A stretch of DNA of 64,000 nucleotides from Blepharisma japonicum (lineage: Eukaryota > Ciliophora > Heterotrichea > Heterotrichida > Blepharismidae), in assembly GCA_949751835.1 (NCBI GenBank), contig CATKHK010000078.1, positions 62,001 to 126,000 on the forward strand. The letters run 5' to 3'. The translations under genes and the position numbers were made by a program. The notes beneath the pieces are model-generated. The model saw only the letters and a program-made list of their open reading frames with translations. It was not told the origin of the DNA and did no database searches. This document shows, in pieces, positions 9,834 through 21,400 of this stretch (the first letter of the stretch is position 1; every line of letters starts with the position of its first letter).

Positions 9834-10739
9834 TTAAGCCTTCTCCATATCTTCAAGCTCTTTTATCTGCTCATCAATCAGTATTTCCCTGGAACCAATT
9901 TCCTTCTTAATTAATTCTAGGGTTGAATTATCCATTGTCCATGTCAAAACAATATCAAGAGTTGATATGGCAACTCCTGCAATTACACATAATTTCGAAA
10001 GTTTCCCCAAAGTCAGTACTTTTGACGCCCCTGATCCTCCAGAAACCACATTTGCAACAGGCTTCGTAGAAATAATTGCAACTTTGGTCGCATTCATAAT
10101 GTTTGTGGTTTCTAATATATAATGGGCTTTAAATTCAGAGGCTTGATAACGAATTGCAGCTTTTTCTTCTTCAATTAAGATCTCTTTCATCTGTTTTAGC
10201 TTGCTTTTCTCTATGAAGTGCTGGGTTACAGTGGTTCCTAGTGAGGTTATACCACCTCCAATTGCACCTATTATTCCTACGACAAATGCAGGAGTAAAAA
10301 AGAGTGGAGTACTTGCAAGAGTGACACTGTTTCCAACAGTATTGGAAACTTTGCAATGGAGTAGATCCTTTGCGAGGTCTTCTTTTATATCAGTTAAATA
10401 AATGATAGTCATTCGGATTCTGTCAATATAGTCCTTTTTCTTGGAAATCGCATCCTGTATGCTGGAAATTGCATTGGCTTCTTCATCTTCTTCTGAAGAA
10501 ATTGTCTGACGAATTCGATTTAAATATTGAGATATGGCAGAACGGAGACGGTGGTTTTCGACAAGATCACTATGTTTAAGCTTTTTTCCAGTTATAGGAG
10601 AAGTAGTGTTTCTTTGAAGCCACCGCGTGATTGCATCCCTTTCATAAGTATGCCCATCTGCAGCAACCACAGGATCTTCCATGATTTCTTGATTGATCGG
10701 GCATAGAAAATCTTCAGGGATGTTATTAGATTCAACCAT
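9834..10739 (-). CDS. U-box protein with ApoL-like hairpin (copy 6)
   Basis: A complete 301-residue protein, the shortest intact member. U-box residues 8-78 ('[19 protein letters not shown]', 'WLQRNTTSPITGKKL'). The hairpin reads 'VGNSVTLASTPLFFTPAF' and 'GAIGGGITSLGTTVTQHFIEK'. Compared with copy 5 it lacks about 20 residues between 'ILETTNIM' and 'ATKVAIIS', an in-frame loss in the variable region. The last helix 'CVIAGVAISTLDIVLTWTM' and the acidic tail are kept, so it looks functional. Its role is inferred as for the sisters. Confidence 0.87.
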   Translation of the reverse strand: MVESNNIPEDFLCPINQEIMEDPVVAADGHTYERDAITRWLQRNTTSPITGKKLKHSDLVENHRLRSAISQYLNRIRQTISSEEDEEANAISSIQDAISKKKDYIDRIRMTIIYLTDIKEDLAKDLLHCKVSNTVGNSVTLASTPLFFTPAFVVGIIGAIGGGITSLGTTVTQHFIEKSKLKQMKEILIEEEKAAIRYQASEFKAHYILETTNIMNATKVAIISTKPVANVVSGGSGASKVLTLGKLSKLCVIAGVAISTLDIVLTWTMDNSTLELIKKEIGSREILIDEQIKELEDMEKA

Positions 10740-11604
10740 AATTTAGGAAAAGTTTATTATCGGTTTTTATATTTAGTCAAATAGCCTTATTTTATTTAAT
10801 ACATTTATGAATCTACAAAAATGGAACTTAGCATATCTCTGATAAACTATAATAAAATAATAAATATATTAGTTTAATATAAAAATAGGCAATTAGCTTA
10901 TTTAAACTCTTATATTTTAAAATAAATTGTGGATATTCAAGAAAAAATTTTGAAACACCCATAAAGGAGTTTTTTTAATATCTTTTTGAGGATGATCTTT
11001 TATTATATTTTTCATTAATTTCAGTATCTTATTGATAATTTTAGCAGTAGCTAGTAATCTACAAAATAAATCTTATCAGTAGATTTTGTGAGGAACCTAT
11101 TTTAGTAAGTATAATAGATGTCGAAATTGCTTAAAGTTAATGTTTGGCTCAATTATAAAGAGTTATGGCCACTTTTAATTTTGAATTCAAGTTAAATAAT
11201 TGATTGCTCAATTGTTAGTGTATATTTAACCTTCTTAATTGAGTAAACTAATTTCTCTGGGCAATCCTCCAGCGTGATACCGAGAGTTGTCCAGAAATTC
11301 TATTTTTGGAGTTTTTCTCTTGGGCCCTACCAGAGTCCCCAACTCACAGAAATAATAATCTGAAAAATCCTTAAAAATAGGCCATCAAATATACGCAAAG
11401 CTTAAAGAATATGCTATCCCTCTTATTCTTACTCTTTAAATTTGTTTCTTATTGTTATTTTTTACTATTGTCCCTTAACATTTTTCCATTATTGATGTTT
11501 TCTTTTGTTATCCTTGTGTTCCTCTTTATTGTCGTTCCTATGCTTTATTAATTTCTTTTTTATTCTTCTTATTTCTTGCTTTTTAAGCCTACTTCTTAAA
11601 CTTG
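10740..11604. other. 5' flank of U-box copy 6 and extra segment
   Basis: 10740-11265 is the duplicated U-box flank. From 11275 onward comes sequence not present in unit 1. Its first part is pyrimidine-rich on the plus strand and has no gene I can see. Confidence 0.5.
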
Positions 11605-11985
11605 AGCTCAGAAATAATTCATTATATCTTTTATCTACATTTCAATCATTCCCTTTATGACCAATCCCTTTATTAATTTTTTCAAATTTCAATCTGTCAT
11701 CAACCATATCAAAATATATAGATAGTTTATATAATGATCCTATTATCTACAGAATATTCAAATAATCTTCCATCTGCCAATCGTTTTGCCCATTTACCCC
11801 CTTCTAATGCAAATTTAGTCGCAGTCTTTGTGCAGATTTCACATCCTTTCCCAGAACTTGCCATTCTCCTTTAATTATTTTCAATTCTTGTACCAATAAT
11901 GATCTTTTTGGCTATAAAATTTGGTGCCTCTTCACTATAATTGGACCTTCACCCACTTTTCACTTTTAAATATTTTCAAAAACGT
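11605..11985 (-). pseudogene. Decayed U-box/ApoL-like C-terminal half
   Basis: Aligns with the acidic tail, last hydrophobic helix and variable region of copy 4, read on the minus strand, but without an open frame. Unit 1 of the tandem duplication keeps only its second half (8445-8650). Confidence 0.55.
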
Positions 11986-12453
11986 TTATATTAGGCAACT
12001 AATATATAAATAAAATTAATCTCTGCTGAGGATGTAAAAGTTCAATTAAATCACTATTACTTCTTCTTTTTTTATATTATTATCAATGGTTTATTTTATA
12101 TTCATATGAGCTGCACGATAATTGTCGAATTATAACCCTTATCAATTTTATTTTTCACATTTTTAAAATTATTAATGCTGATAAGAAAAGCCACAAAATT
12201 AAACCAATTTTCCCTCTTCTATATTAAGATGAGGCTTCTGCAACATTGTACAGCCTAATAATAGAATAGGAAACAGTTCTAGCTAATTTATTTGAGAATT
12301 AAAGAAAATTTTAAATAGGCAGTAAGCTAGATACAACTTCACAATTTACGACTCGTAACATCAAATAAGTAGCTATTAAAAGTAACGAAATTAAAAATAA
12401 TAGTTAAAAGAACTTATTTTATATACGATTTTGTTATGAAATGAATTAACTAC
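11986..12453. other. Spacer downstream of the giant receptor gene
   Basis: AT-rich. Its last about 120 bases match the region downstream of the mini-receptor gene (about 35500-35655), so it is receptor 3' flank. It should hold the terminator and polyadenylation site. No gene. Confidence 0.5.
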
Positions 12454-15400
12454 TTATAAATGAGTCTCGCTTTTATGCTGAATGAAAGTCACAATCACTT
12501 TAATAACTTGAATAACTGCAATATCACACAAAAGTGAAATAATAATCATCACCATCCACATCATATCTCCATTCCCATCAATCTTCTGAGTAATCCAATA
12601 AGCAGCCACCACAATAAACCCAATCACAGCTAAACATACCAGATATCCTATAACCCCCATTAATCTATTAATTGTTTCTTGCTTCAAGGCTTCTTTTATA
12701 TCACTTCTTATTTTTATTCTGCGTTTAATAAAAATCCAGCCTATTGATATTGCTAAAATATTGGAAAAGACTGGTGAAAAAATAGCGAATATAATGTGGA
12801 TATAGTCAATGTCTTGGGAAATTTCTATAAACCCATAATCTTTTGAGGAAGAAATCCCTGATTCGTATAATCTAATAAAAATTCCGTTGAAAAAAGCTTG
12901 GAGAAGGAGGGAAAAGATAAGCAGGGTACCTCTGGAGAGTCTTGAGTAGAATGGCATATAGAAGAAGAATGGAGAAATAAAGTAATAAGCTGTAAGAGGG
13001 TTTAGAGAAGTCTTTAGATAAGTATCATTCTCGTTGATTTCTTTTACTTTTTGAGGTCCTACTATAATATTATAATCAGGTGTATTTTTCTTCAACGCTT
13101 CATTATTATTTTTGTTCTTCGTTGCCATTCTCGGCTTATCTTCATTTTTCACAATAGTTTCCGGCACTATTTTTTTCTTATTCCAATATGAAACCTTCCC
13201 CAGATTATCAGCCGACTCAGGCATAGTTTCACAAAAATGTCCATCATTTCTCTTATAAAACATCGGCTTAGAGCTTTCAATCTCGTCACTTTCTCTTCTT
13301 TTTATCGGCCTCACAAAATTATCAAGCTCTGCAGTTGGAGTCTCTTTATAAATTTGATTATGCAGTTTAATAGCATTGATTTTTTCACTAGATAATTTTT
13401 TATTCTCAGTGGAGTCAATAAAAATAAAAATAAAAGCCATGATCACATACCCACCGGCTAGAGAACATATATAATAAAATGTTCCTTCCCATGCATCTTT
13501 TGATGGAGCATCTTCTGCAGTGTTATTTGGGGTTACGGTAGCTAAGTTTATGCCAGCTGAAAATAAAGAGGTATGGGAGCATCTACAAGATACTTCAGGA
13601 TAAGTGTAGTTTACATATTCACAACCTGAAGTAGACCATGCATTATTATTATAATAAACACATTGAATGGTCTCTCCTTTATTGACAGCTGAGTAGTAAG
13701 GAATAGTAAGATTAGCATAGCTTGGAGAAAAATCCAAGGAGAGAGTAACATTTCCGCTAGGCAAAATTTCTATTACTTTGAACTCTAGACCTCTTGAATA
13801 TGTTTCTGTATGATTAGTAGTAGCATTATTTTGGCCTTTTGGATTGTCATAAATTATAAAGATCGTCAGCATTGATTTAACCCCATCAATAATAACTGAC
13901 GCATTTGCAGGGAATGTAAAACTTCCATAATAGCTCGAGTTCGCTGTCGTCTTATAGCCCGCCAAGTCAGCTGGACTCAGCATCTGTACAGTTGAATGCA
14001 CATATGTGGAATCACTTGTAATAGTCTGCCCTAGCGCCATAGAGCTAGCCCCAGCCACATATAAATCAGTCAAAAGTTGGTTTGTGCTTGACAGCACACT
14101 AGGATTATTTTTAATTGAGGTAGAATTCACACCAGACGCTTGAGCGATCATACTTGTGCATGTCTTTATCTGAGAAGTCGTCATTTTGACATTATTATTC
14201 ATAATTTCCCCTAAAAGTGCTGTTGTAGTAGAAAACAGTGTTTGCTGATTGGCACCATTAAGAATTGCTGTCTGAGACGACGTGACGCCGCTTAATAAAT
14301 TCAAAACAGTCTGTGTGTTCTGGGCATCTATTGTTGGCAGAGAGCTCACGACTCTTTCTATTGCAGATAAGCTTGTAGAGGCAGCACTTTGTATATCGGC
14401 AGCTGATGATGACTTATTTGAAATAATAAAAGAGTTTAATGAGTTTGTAAGCATAATAAGCGTAGAGGAATCTGTATAGGAATTAGAAAGACTACTTTGA
14501 GCTGTAGATAAAAGTGAAGATGCTGTTGTATCCCCACGAGAAATGGTGACACCATTGCTGACGAGTGTGTAGCTTCCATATTCATCATAAACTTTTACAA
14601 ATAAAGTCATAGGGGTTATATATGGTAAAGTTACATATAAAAAGGAACTTTCATTTTTGACGTTTAATGGGGTTTCTAAAGTGCCATTATAAAAGCCAAA
14701 CTGATAGGTTAGAGGATCAATACTGCTTGAGCTTGACCAGCCTGGAGCATCTATATAGAAAACAGTAGAATATGCTGCACCTTGGCTTGGGGTTACTGAC
14801 AAAGATCCACCAGTCGGAGGCTTGCTAACAGTAAAAGGAACCTTGAATTTAGAAACAACAGTAGAGGTGGTTACAGTAAACAAGAAATTATAAGTCGCCC
14901 CGGGTGTTAGGGTGTTAGCTAAAAACCCAATACTTGTGGAATCTTTAGACCCCATCAGTGTATAAGTTCCTCCAGTTGTCATTGTCCATAAGCAGGTATA
15001 GCTTTCAGTTATCACTGGGTAGGCCCAAATAACAAAATTTTCTTGATAATTTACATATTTTGGTATGCTTGAAAACGTCACCGCTGCTGGGGTATAGGAA
15101 ACAACGTCCACATTTATTGTTGTGCTAGTGCTTCGAGTAGATTTACTTGCTGTAAACGTAAAAATGTAATAATTTCCTGCCTGTAAGGTGTTCCCTGATA
15201 GAGATAATGTTAAAGAGGTAGGAGATTTAATTAAGGAGGTACAGTTGCTATTGTTTAAACTACAAGTCCATGCATAGGATAGGGTATCTTTTTCTTTGTC
15301 TGGGTCTGTCACTGAAGGAGAAACTGATAAGATCGAAGTCGATTTTATCGTAATCAATGGGTTGGAAACAGTTACTATTAAATCTGAAGCTACATAGATC

Positions 15401-18400
15401 AAACTAAACTGAGCTTTTCCTGTCAAAGAATTTATCAGATCTGTTACAGATATCTCAAATGTATAAGTCCCTGGTGAAAAAGTATTTGTTGGGCAAAATA
15501 GTGTAGAAGCAATAGTTTGGGCACTCCAAAGGCGACTTTCGTATACAGTGCCTGTAGAATTAGTTAGTTTCCACTCATATGATAGTGTATCTGACATCTC
15601 GCAGCCACTTGTAGCTCTTACGCTAATTGATTTGCTTTGGCTTGTCTTTACTACGTAATTTATATTGGTATCAAATACCAGTTTTAAGCCTTTCCCGTAT
15701 ATCAATGATAATGACTGTGTCGTAGAAGCTGAAAACCCAAGTCAATTGAGCACAGTCAATGTTATATTAGTTGATGAAGCTATCAGCTTTTCCTTAGAAA
15801 TGGCAATACGCCCAGTAGTATAGTTATAATTCCCATCGCCATTTAAAGCTGGTACATCAGGGCTTGCAGAGACAGTCCACTTATACTGAAGAGGCCTGTT
15901 ATATCCGCCACTCGAAGAAGTTCCATCTAAGCTTAAGTCATTGCACTCAAGATACAGCTCTATAGGTGCTATAAGTGAAGCTACAGGAATAATCTCAGGT
16001 TTTGTGTATGTAGATTGTATATTCACGCTAACAGGACTTGGAAGAGCCCCACAAGTTGCTGTATTTGTATATAGCGTCATGGCCTTAAACTCCAATGGTC
16101 CAGTTGTTACAGTTGCGTTTACACCCAAAGTTACTAACAGCGATAGCATATCAGATGCCCAAGCACAAGTGGGAGAAACTCCTAGACTACTATATGAAGG
16201 ACTGTCAAACAAGCTTGCACAAGCTGATGGCATAGAAGTTTGCACTGCTTGTGACATAGTAAAATTAATCGCTTTATATGTAGAAGTAAACGTCGCTGAT
16301 ATATCAGAAGCTTGTAAATGATAATAGCAAGGCGCACATTGGGTCAAATACTGCATATAGTTAGTAGAGCACACACAAGCGTCTGCAGAAGAATCATAAG
16401 CAGAATGTTCAACACAAGAGCACTGAGACCCAGCTCCTGATGCTAAATTGATGCAACCTGTGCATTCATTTATGGCAAAACCAGTCAATGTAGAAGCGTC
16501 ACATAAAGCATCAAGATTAAGCTTACAGTTCCCACTGCGAACACAACCAGTTGTACAGGATGCGTCACAGTTTATGCAGGTTCCAGAGTAGTATTGCAGA
16601 TAGGTGCAGGATGTCAAGCAGTCGTTATCTGCTGTACAAGCGGTACAGCCACATGAAAAGCTAGGGGTCGGAGGCGTTATGGCGTAGTTGTAGATTTTAA
16701 TTTCATAAAGGTAACCTAAAAAGGATTGGCTCAGCGATATACTTTGTCCGACTGTAAATGTGTCTGATGTAAGGTCATCTAGAAAAGAATTAGCAATCGA
16801 AGAAATAGTCCCGCCTGTGCCATCAACATATACAATTGCTTGTGTGGCATAACCTATGCGTTGGACGACGATTGCAAAATTATGCCAAACATCCCAAGCA
16901 GAAAGTGCGGTTGCTGTAGCTGTCAAAGTGCTAGAGCTTGAAGTTTGGTCATTATATATTCTATATTTACAAGTAGGAACTTTAGTGGTTTGGTCAATAT
17001 AAAGTCCAGCTTTTATATTCCCACTACCTTCTTTGGCAAACAGGTAAAGGTTTTGGGTATTTGATAGAGGTCTTGCCCATATTAGAATGCTATGGGTGTT
17101 TCCCAGCTGTATTGAGGACGAATCTTCAGAGTTTGGAGGGAGCTGTACATAGCTTGACCCAGTAAAATACAATCCTAAATGCAAAATCGGATATGGGTCA
17201 TTTGAGTCAAAGTTCCCTAAATAATTACTTGAAGATCCCATATAAGCAATTTTCTTACTAATAAGATCAGCCACATTATTACTGATATTTTTGAATTCAT
17301 AATGTACAACCAAAGAGTTCGTCATATTAGCTGCACAAGCTCCAGTAGAAGCGGTATAACCTATAGGGCATGAACTTGTACAAAGATTTCCTTCAGGACT
17401 AATATAATATCCTGGGTTACATGTGCTGCAATCTCCATTATGTTTATTAGTGCAAGACTCACAGTTAGAAAAACACGCTGTACAAGCTAATGTAGTAGTA
17501 TCATAATAAGCTGACCCTGTGCATTGACAAACTCCCATAGAGTTCAAAGCTGCATTTGCAATGCATTGGGTGCATGTTGACACTGCAAAGTCTGTACATT
17601 TGTAGCATAAAGAATCATTACAGAGGTTACAGTCACTATTTCTGACACAGCCTTTAGTGCAGGAGCCTGAACATGATGAGCAGCCAGAGCTGTAGTAAGT
17701 GGTGATAGGACAGTTTACAATACAAGATTTGGTACTAGAAGGGCAGACACTGCAGCCTGAACAAGAAGTCCAGACTTCTGAGGAAAGAGACTGAGAGTTG
17801 CTTCAGGCTTTCATTTCATAGATAAAACCTTTGTAGTAGGAGCCTAAAGTACTTGGAGCTGTATTTTGGGCACCAAGAGTAAAAGTGTATAAAGACTGGA
17901 GATCTTCAAAGAAACCAGTACCGAGGTCGCCTTGGCTTGAGTCTTGATGACTATTTACAGTACATTGAATATAGCTGTTTAACCCTGAAATTGTAACTGT
18001 AAACCCAAAGAAATTCCACGCAGTTGTATATAAAGAACTCCCACATGTATAAGTAGAACTTCCAACCCCTTTGACATTTATAGTAATCACTGGGAATCCA
18101 GAACTATTAATAGTGGCATCGAGATAACTTGCTGCACTTGTACTATCCTGCTTAGAAAAAATAGTCCCAGAGCTTTGCGATGGGTTAATCCACATCCCTA
18201 TAGTCGACTTCGGGCTGAAAACCAGTTGCAAATTATTATTAGAATTCGTTACAAAGTTCATGACGGAATTTAACCCATTGAAATAATACCCTCTATATTG
18301 AGAAGGATAAGGATCATCTAAGTCATAGGTAGGGTAAAACGCTGAGGTTGACCCTGTAGTTATAGTAATCCCCTTCACAGAATCTGTAATAGTCCCTTGT

Positions 18401-21400
18401 ATTTTTATAAATATCGCATCAAAAACTAAGCCAACAACTCCATTGCAAGTCCCAGAGCCTGCTGTAAATCCAGTAGGGCAATATGGCATACATACACCCT
18501 GTATCCTATAGGCTCCTGACGCACACGTTGTGCACCCTGTCGTTGCTATTGAGGTACAGCTGCTACACAAACTCGGACACTGCACACAAGATTGGCTTGT
18601 AGAAATATATATATATCCAGAATTGCATTCACAAGCACTTCCAGTTCCTGATGAAAAGTGGCTATTTGTAGAGCAACTAGTGCAGCCTGTGCTTGTATAA
18701 TCAGTACAAATGTTACATAAAATATCATAACAAAGGTTGCAGGTCGTCCCTTTAATGCATGTATTACTGCTACAGCCACTGCAGCTTTGGCATGCTGAGC
18801 CATCCCAGTATTTATTATATGCGCAGTTTACTATGCAAGAGGTAGAGGCTAAGCAGACTGAGCAGCCACTACACCCAGTTGTAGTCATTTCTGATGAATA
18901 GCTGGTGACAACATCTTGCCATATTTTCATTGTATAAATAAAGCCTTGGAAAAAGGTCCCGAGTGTTCCAACACCTACATATTGTGCTCCTAATGCGATT
19001 GTAAATGAACCAAGATTGTCATTCAAATAGTCAACTGCAGCGCTGGTAGTGGAATCTGTAGCTCCGTTTAATATAAATGCAGCGGCAGTATATCCATCTG
19101 AGAGGATTTTAATTTGAACTGCGATGTGCCACCATGTAGATGTAGTTAGAGTTGCTGCAGAGGATACTGAATAAGTAGTCCCTGACGTCAAGGTTATTAA
19201 AATATTCATTTTTCCGTTGGTTCATGCCAGAATGATCGAGGCTTTTATTGTGCTTTGGTCTTGCTTAGAAAAAATAGTGCCATCACTGCTTGGGTTAACC
19301 CAGATTGAAAATGTTATTTTTGATGGGAAAGTTAGAGATTTTCCAGCAGAGTTAGCGTTTATGTGGACGACTGAAGCGCCGTTAAAATAGTAGCCTCTAG
19401 CATCAGCTGCTAATGGGTCATCGCTATCATAATTAGGATAAAATGAAGTAGAAGAACCTGTTACCAGTTTAAAGCCACTTATAGAATCTGTTAAGGACCC
19501 AAGAATTTTATTAGAAAAATCAATTGCAAAAATCTGCCCAATTCCGCTATTGCAAACCCAGTTAGTAGTGTCAGCTGTAAACCCATATGGGCAAAAATCT
19601 AAGCATTCTCCAAGCGTCATATAATAATTTGACAAGCATTTTGTACAAGAATTATGAACCTGGGATGTGCATGCATCACAGCCAGTTGCGCAGACCATAC
19701 ATGTCTCTGAGCTTGTGTCCCAAAAATAAGGATTCCCACACACACAAGTCCCAGACGGTTTTGAAGCATGATTTTTGCAGGTCTGGCACGAGGTTGGGCC
19801 AAAATCGGTACAATCAGAGCAGACCGGATCGTAGCACAAAGTGCAGTAATTCGCGTTTAAACATCCAGTTGTGCAGGATCCTTTACAATTTCCACACGAT
19901 GGTGTTGTAGGGTCATAATATTCTGTAATGCCACACTCAGGAAGGCAAGTTGTCGTTGCAGAAGGACAATAAGTGCAAGATGTAGGATTTGATGTGCAGC
20001 CTGAGCTCGTAATTCCCCAGCCTGAATCTGTATTAATGATATTATTTCAGATTTTTAGCTCATATATAAAGCCTTCATAGAAATTTGTGTGGGTAGTTTG
20101 GTCGCTCCAAGCAGCGCCTATAGTAAATAAATAGCTAGAAGTAGCGTCTAAGAAATAGTCATTGGGCGTTGTATGAGTGTTTTTTAGGGCTGCATTTATA
20201 TAGGAATTAATAACCGTTCCGACTGATGTTTGGAAATTAAGTGTATACGAGATGTGACTCCAAGTGTTTAAAGTTAATGTTGCCCCTGATGAATCTACAG
20301 TAACTGTAGACATCAGATTTACGAAAGAAACAGTCAGTTTTGGCTCAGAACTTACAATTTCATATACAAAAGAAATAGGCACAGATGCAGAATTCCCTTG
20401 TTTAGCTATCAAAGTGCCATCAGCAGCTGGTCTTACCCATATTGCGATAGTAAAATCTGACCCTAGCGTTAACTGTGCTGTATTATATTCTGTAAAAGGA
20501 GAAAGAATCACATAAGAATTATCAGCCGCTGAAAAGTAAAACCCTCTTTTATAAGTCGCCCAAGGGTCATCAGTGTCATAAGTAGGATAAAAAGCTGTTG
20601 TAGAGCCAGTTCTCATTTGGATATTAAATGAGCCTTGGTCAGTCACAGTTCCACTTATAGTGTCAAAATTATAGCTTAAAACCAAATCATTAGTCACGTC
20701 ACAAGAATTGCTTGCTGTGTTAGCGGTATAACCTGTAGGGCAGCTTGATAAACATATAGAATGGAACCAATAGTAAGGACTTTTGCATGCGGTGCAGTCC
20801 AAAGAACTAGCCCCAGTGCAACTGGAACAGTGGACGTCACAAGATACACAAGATTCTGTGGATGAGTCCCATAAAAATCCTGATTTGCATACACAGTCAT
20901 TTCCTGAAAATTCTGCATTAGTTATACAGTCTGAACAGGTATTTGCTATAAAATCTGAGCACGTAGAACATTTTTGGTCATCACAAAGGTTACATGTGAC
21001 ATCTGCCCTTACACAAGGTTTTGACCCACAGCCACAGGCTTGGCATGTAGATCCATTCCACCAATGGTCAAATGCACAAGTATTTATACATGCTGCAGTG
21101 CTTGCTGGACAGTAAGAGCATGCAAAGTCACCACTTGTGCATGTAGATGTCAGGTCAGTGCATGAAGGCTTATATTCATTATAGATTTTTAGCTCATATA
21201 GTATCCCAGTCCAAAAGTTTCCTAAGGTTCCTGGGCTTATATAATTGCCTCCTATTAAAATTTTAGGGCTGGCATTTGTTGTGTCTTTAAAATAATAAGT
21301 TCCCATGTCTTCTGCTAAAGTATCAGCAACTCCATTGATTCTGCATAACATATTAACATGCCCATTTGATTGCAAACTTATAGTGAATTCTACTAAATTT

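Larger units (their letters stand above)
9123..12424. repeat. Tandem segmental duplication, unit 2
   Basis: Copy of 6345-9117 carrying U-box copy 6. It is longer than unit 1, mainly because of a stretch of about 495 bases (11275-11768) that unit 1 lacks. Both sides of that stretch share 'aatcNtcca', so unit 1 probably lost it by microhomology deletion. Unit 2 ends just before the stop of the giant receptor gene. Confidence 0.8.

Noticed and set aside
20783-21115. Open frames antisense to the giant receptors (also 28278-28706, 15941-16321, 53157-53339 and others)
   Set aside because: Shadow frames that follow the repeated composition of the real strand.
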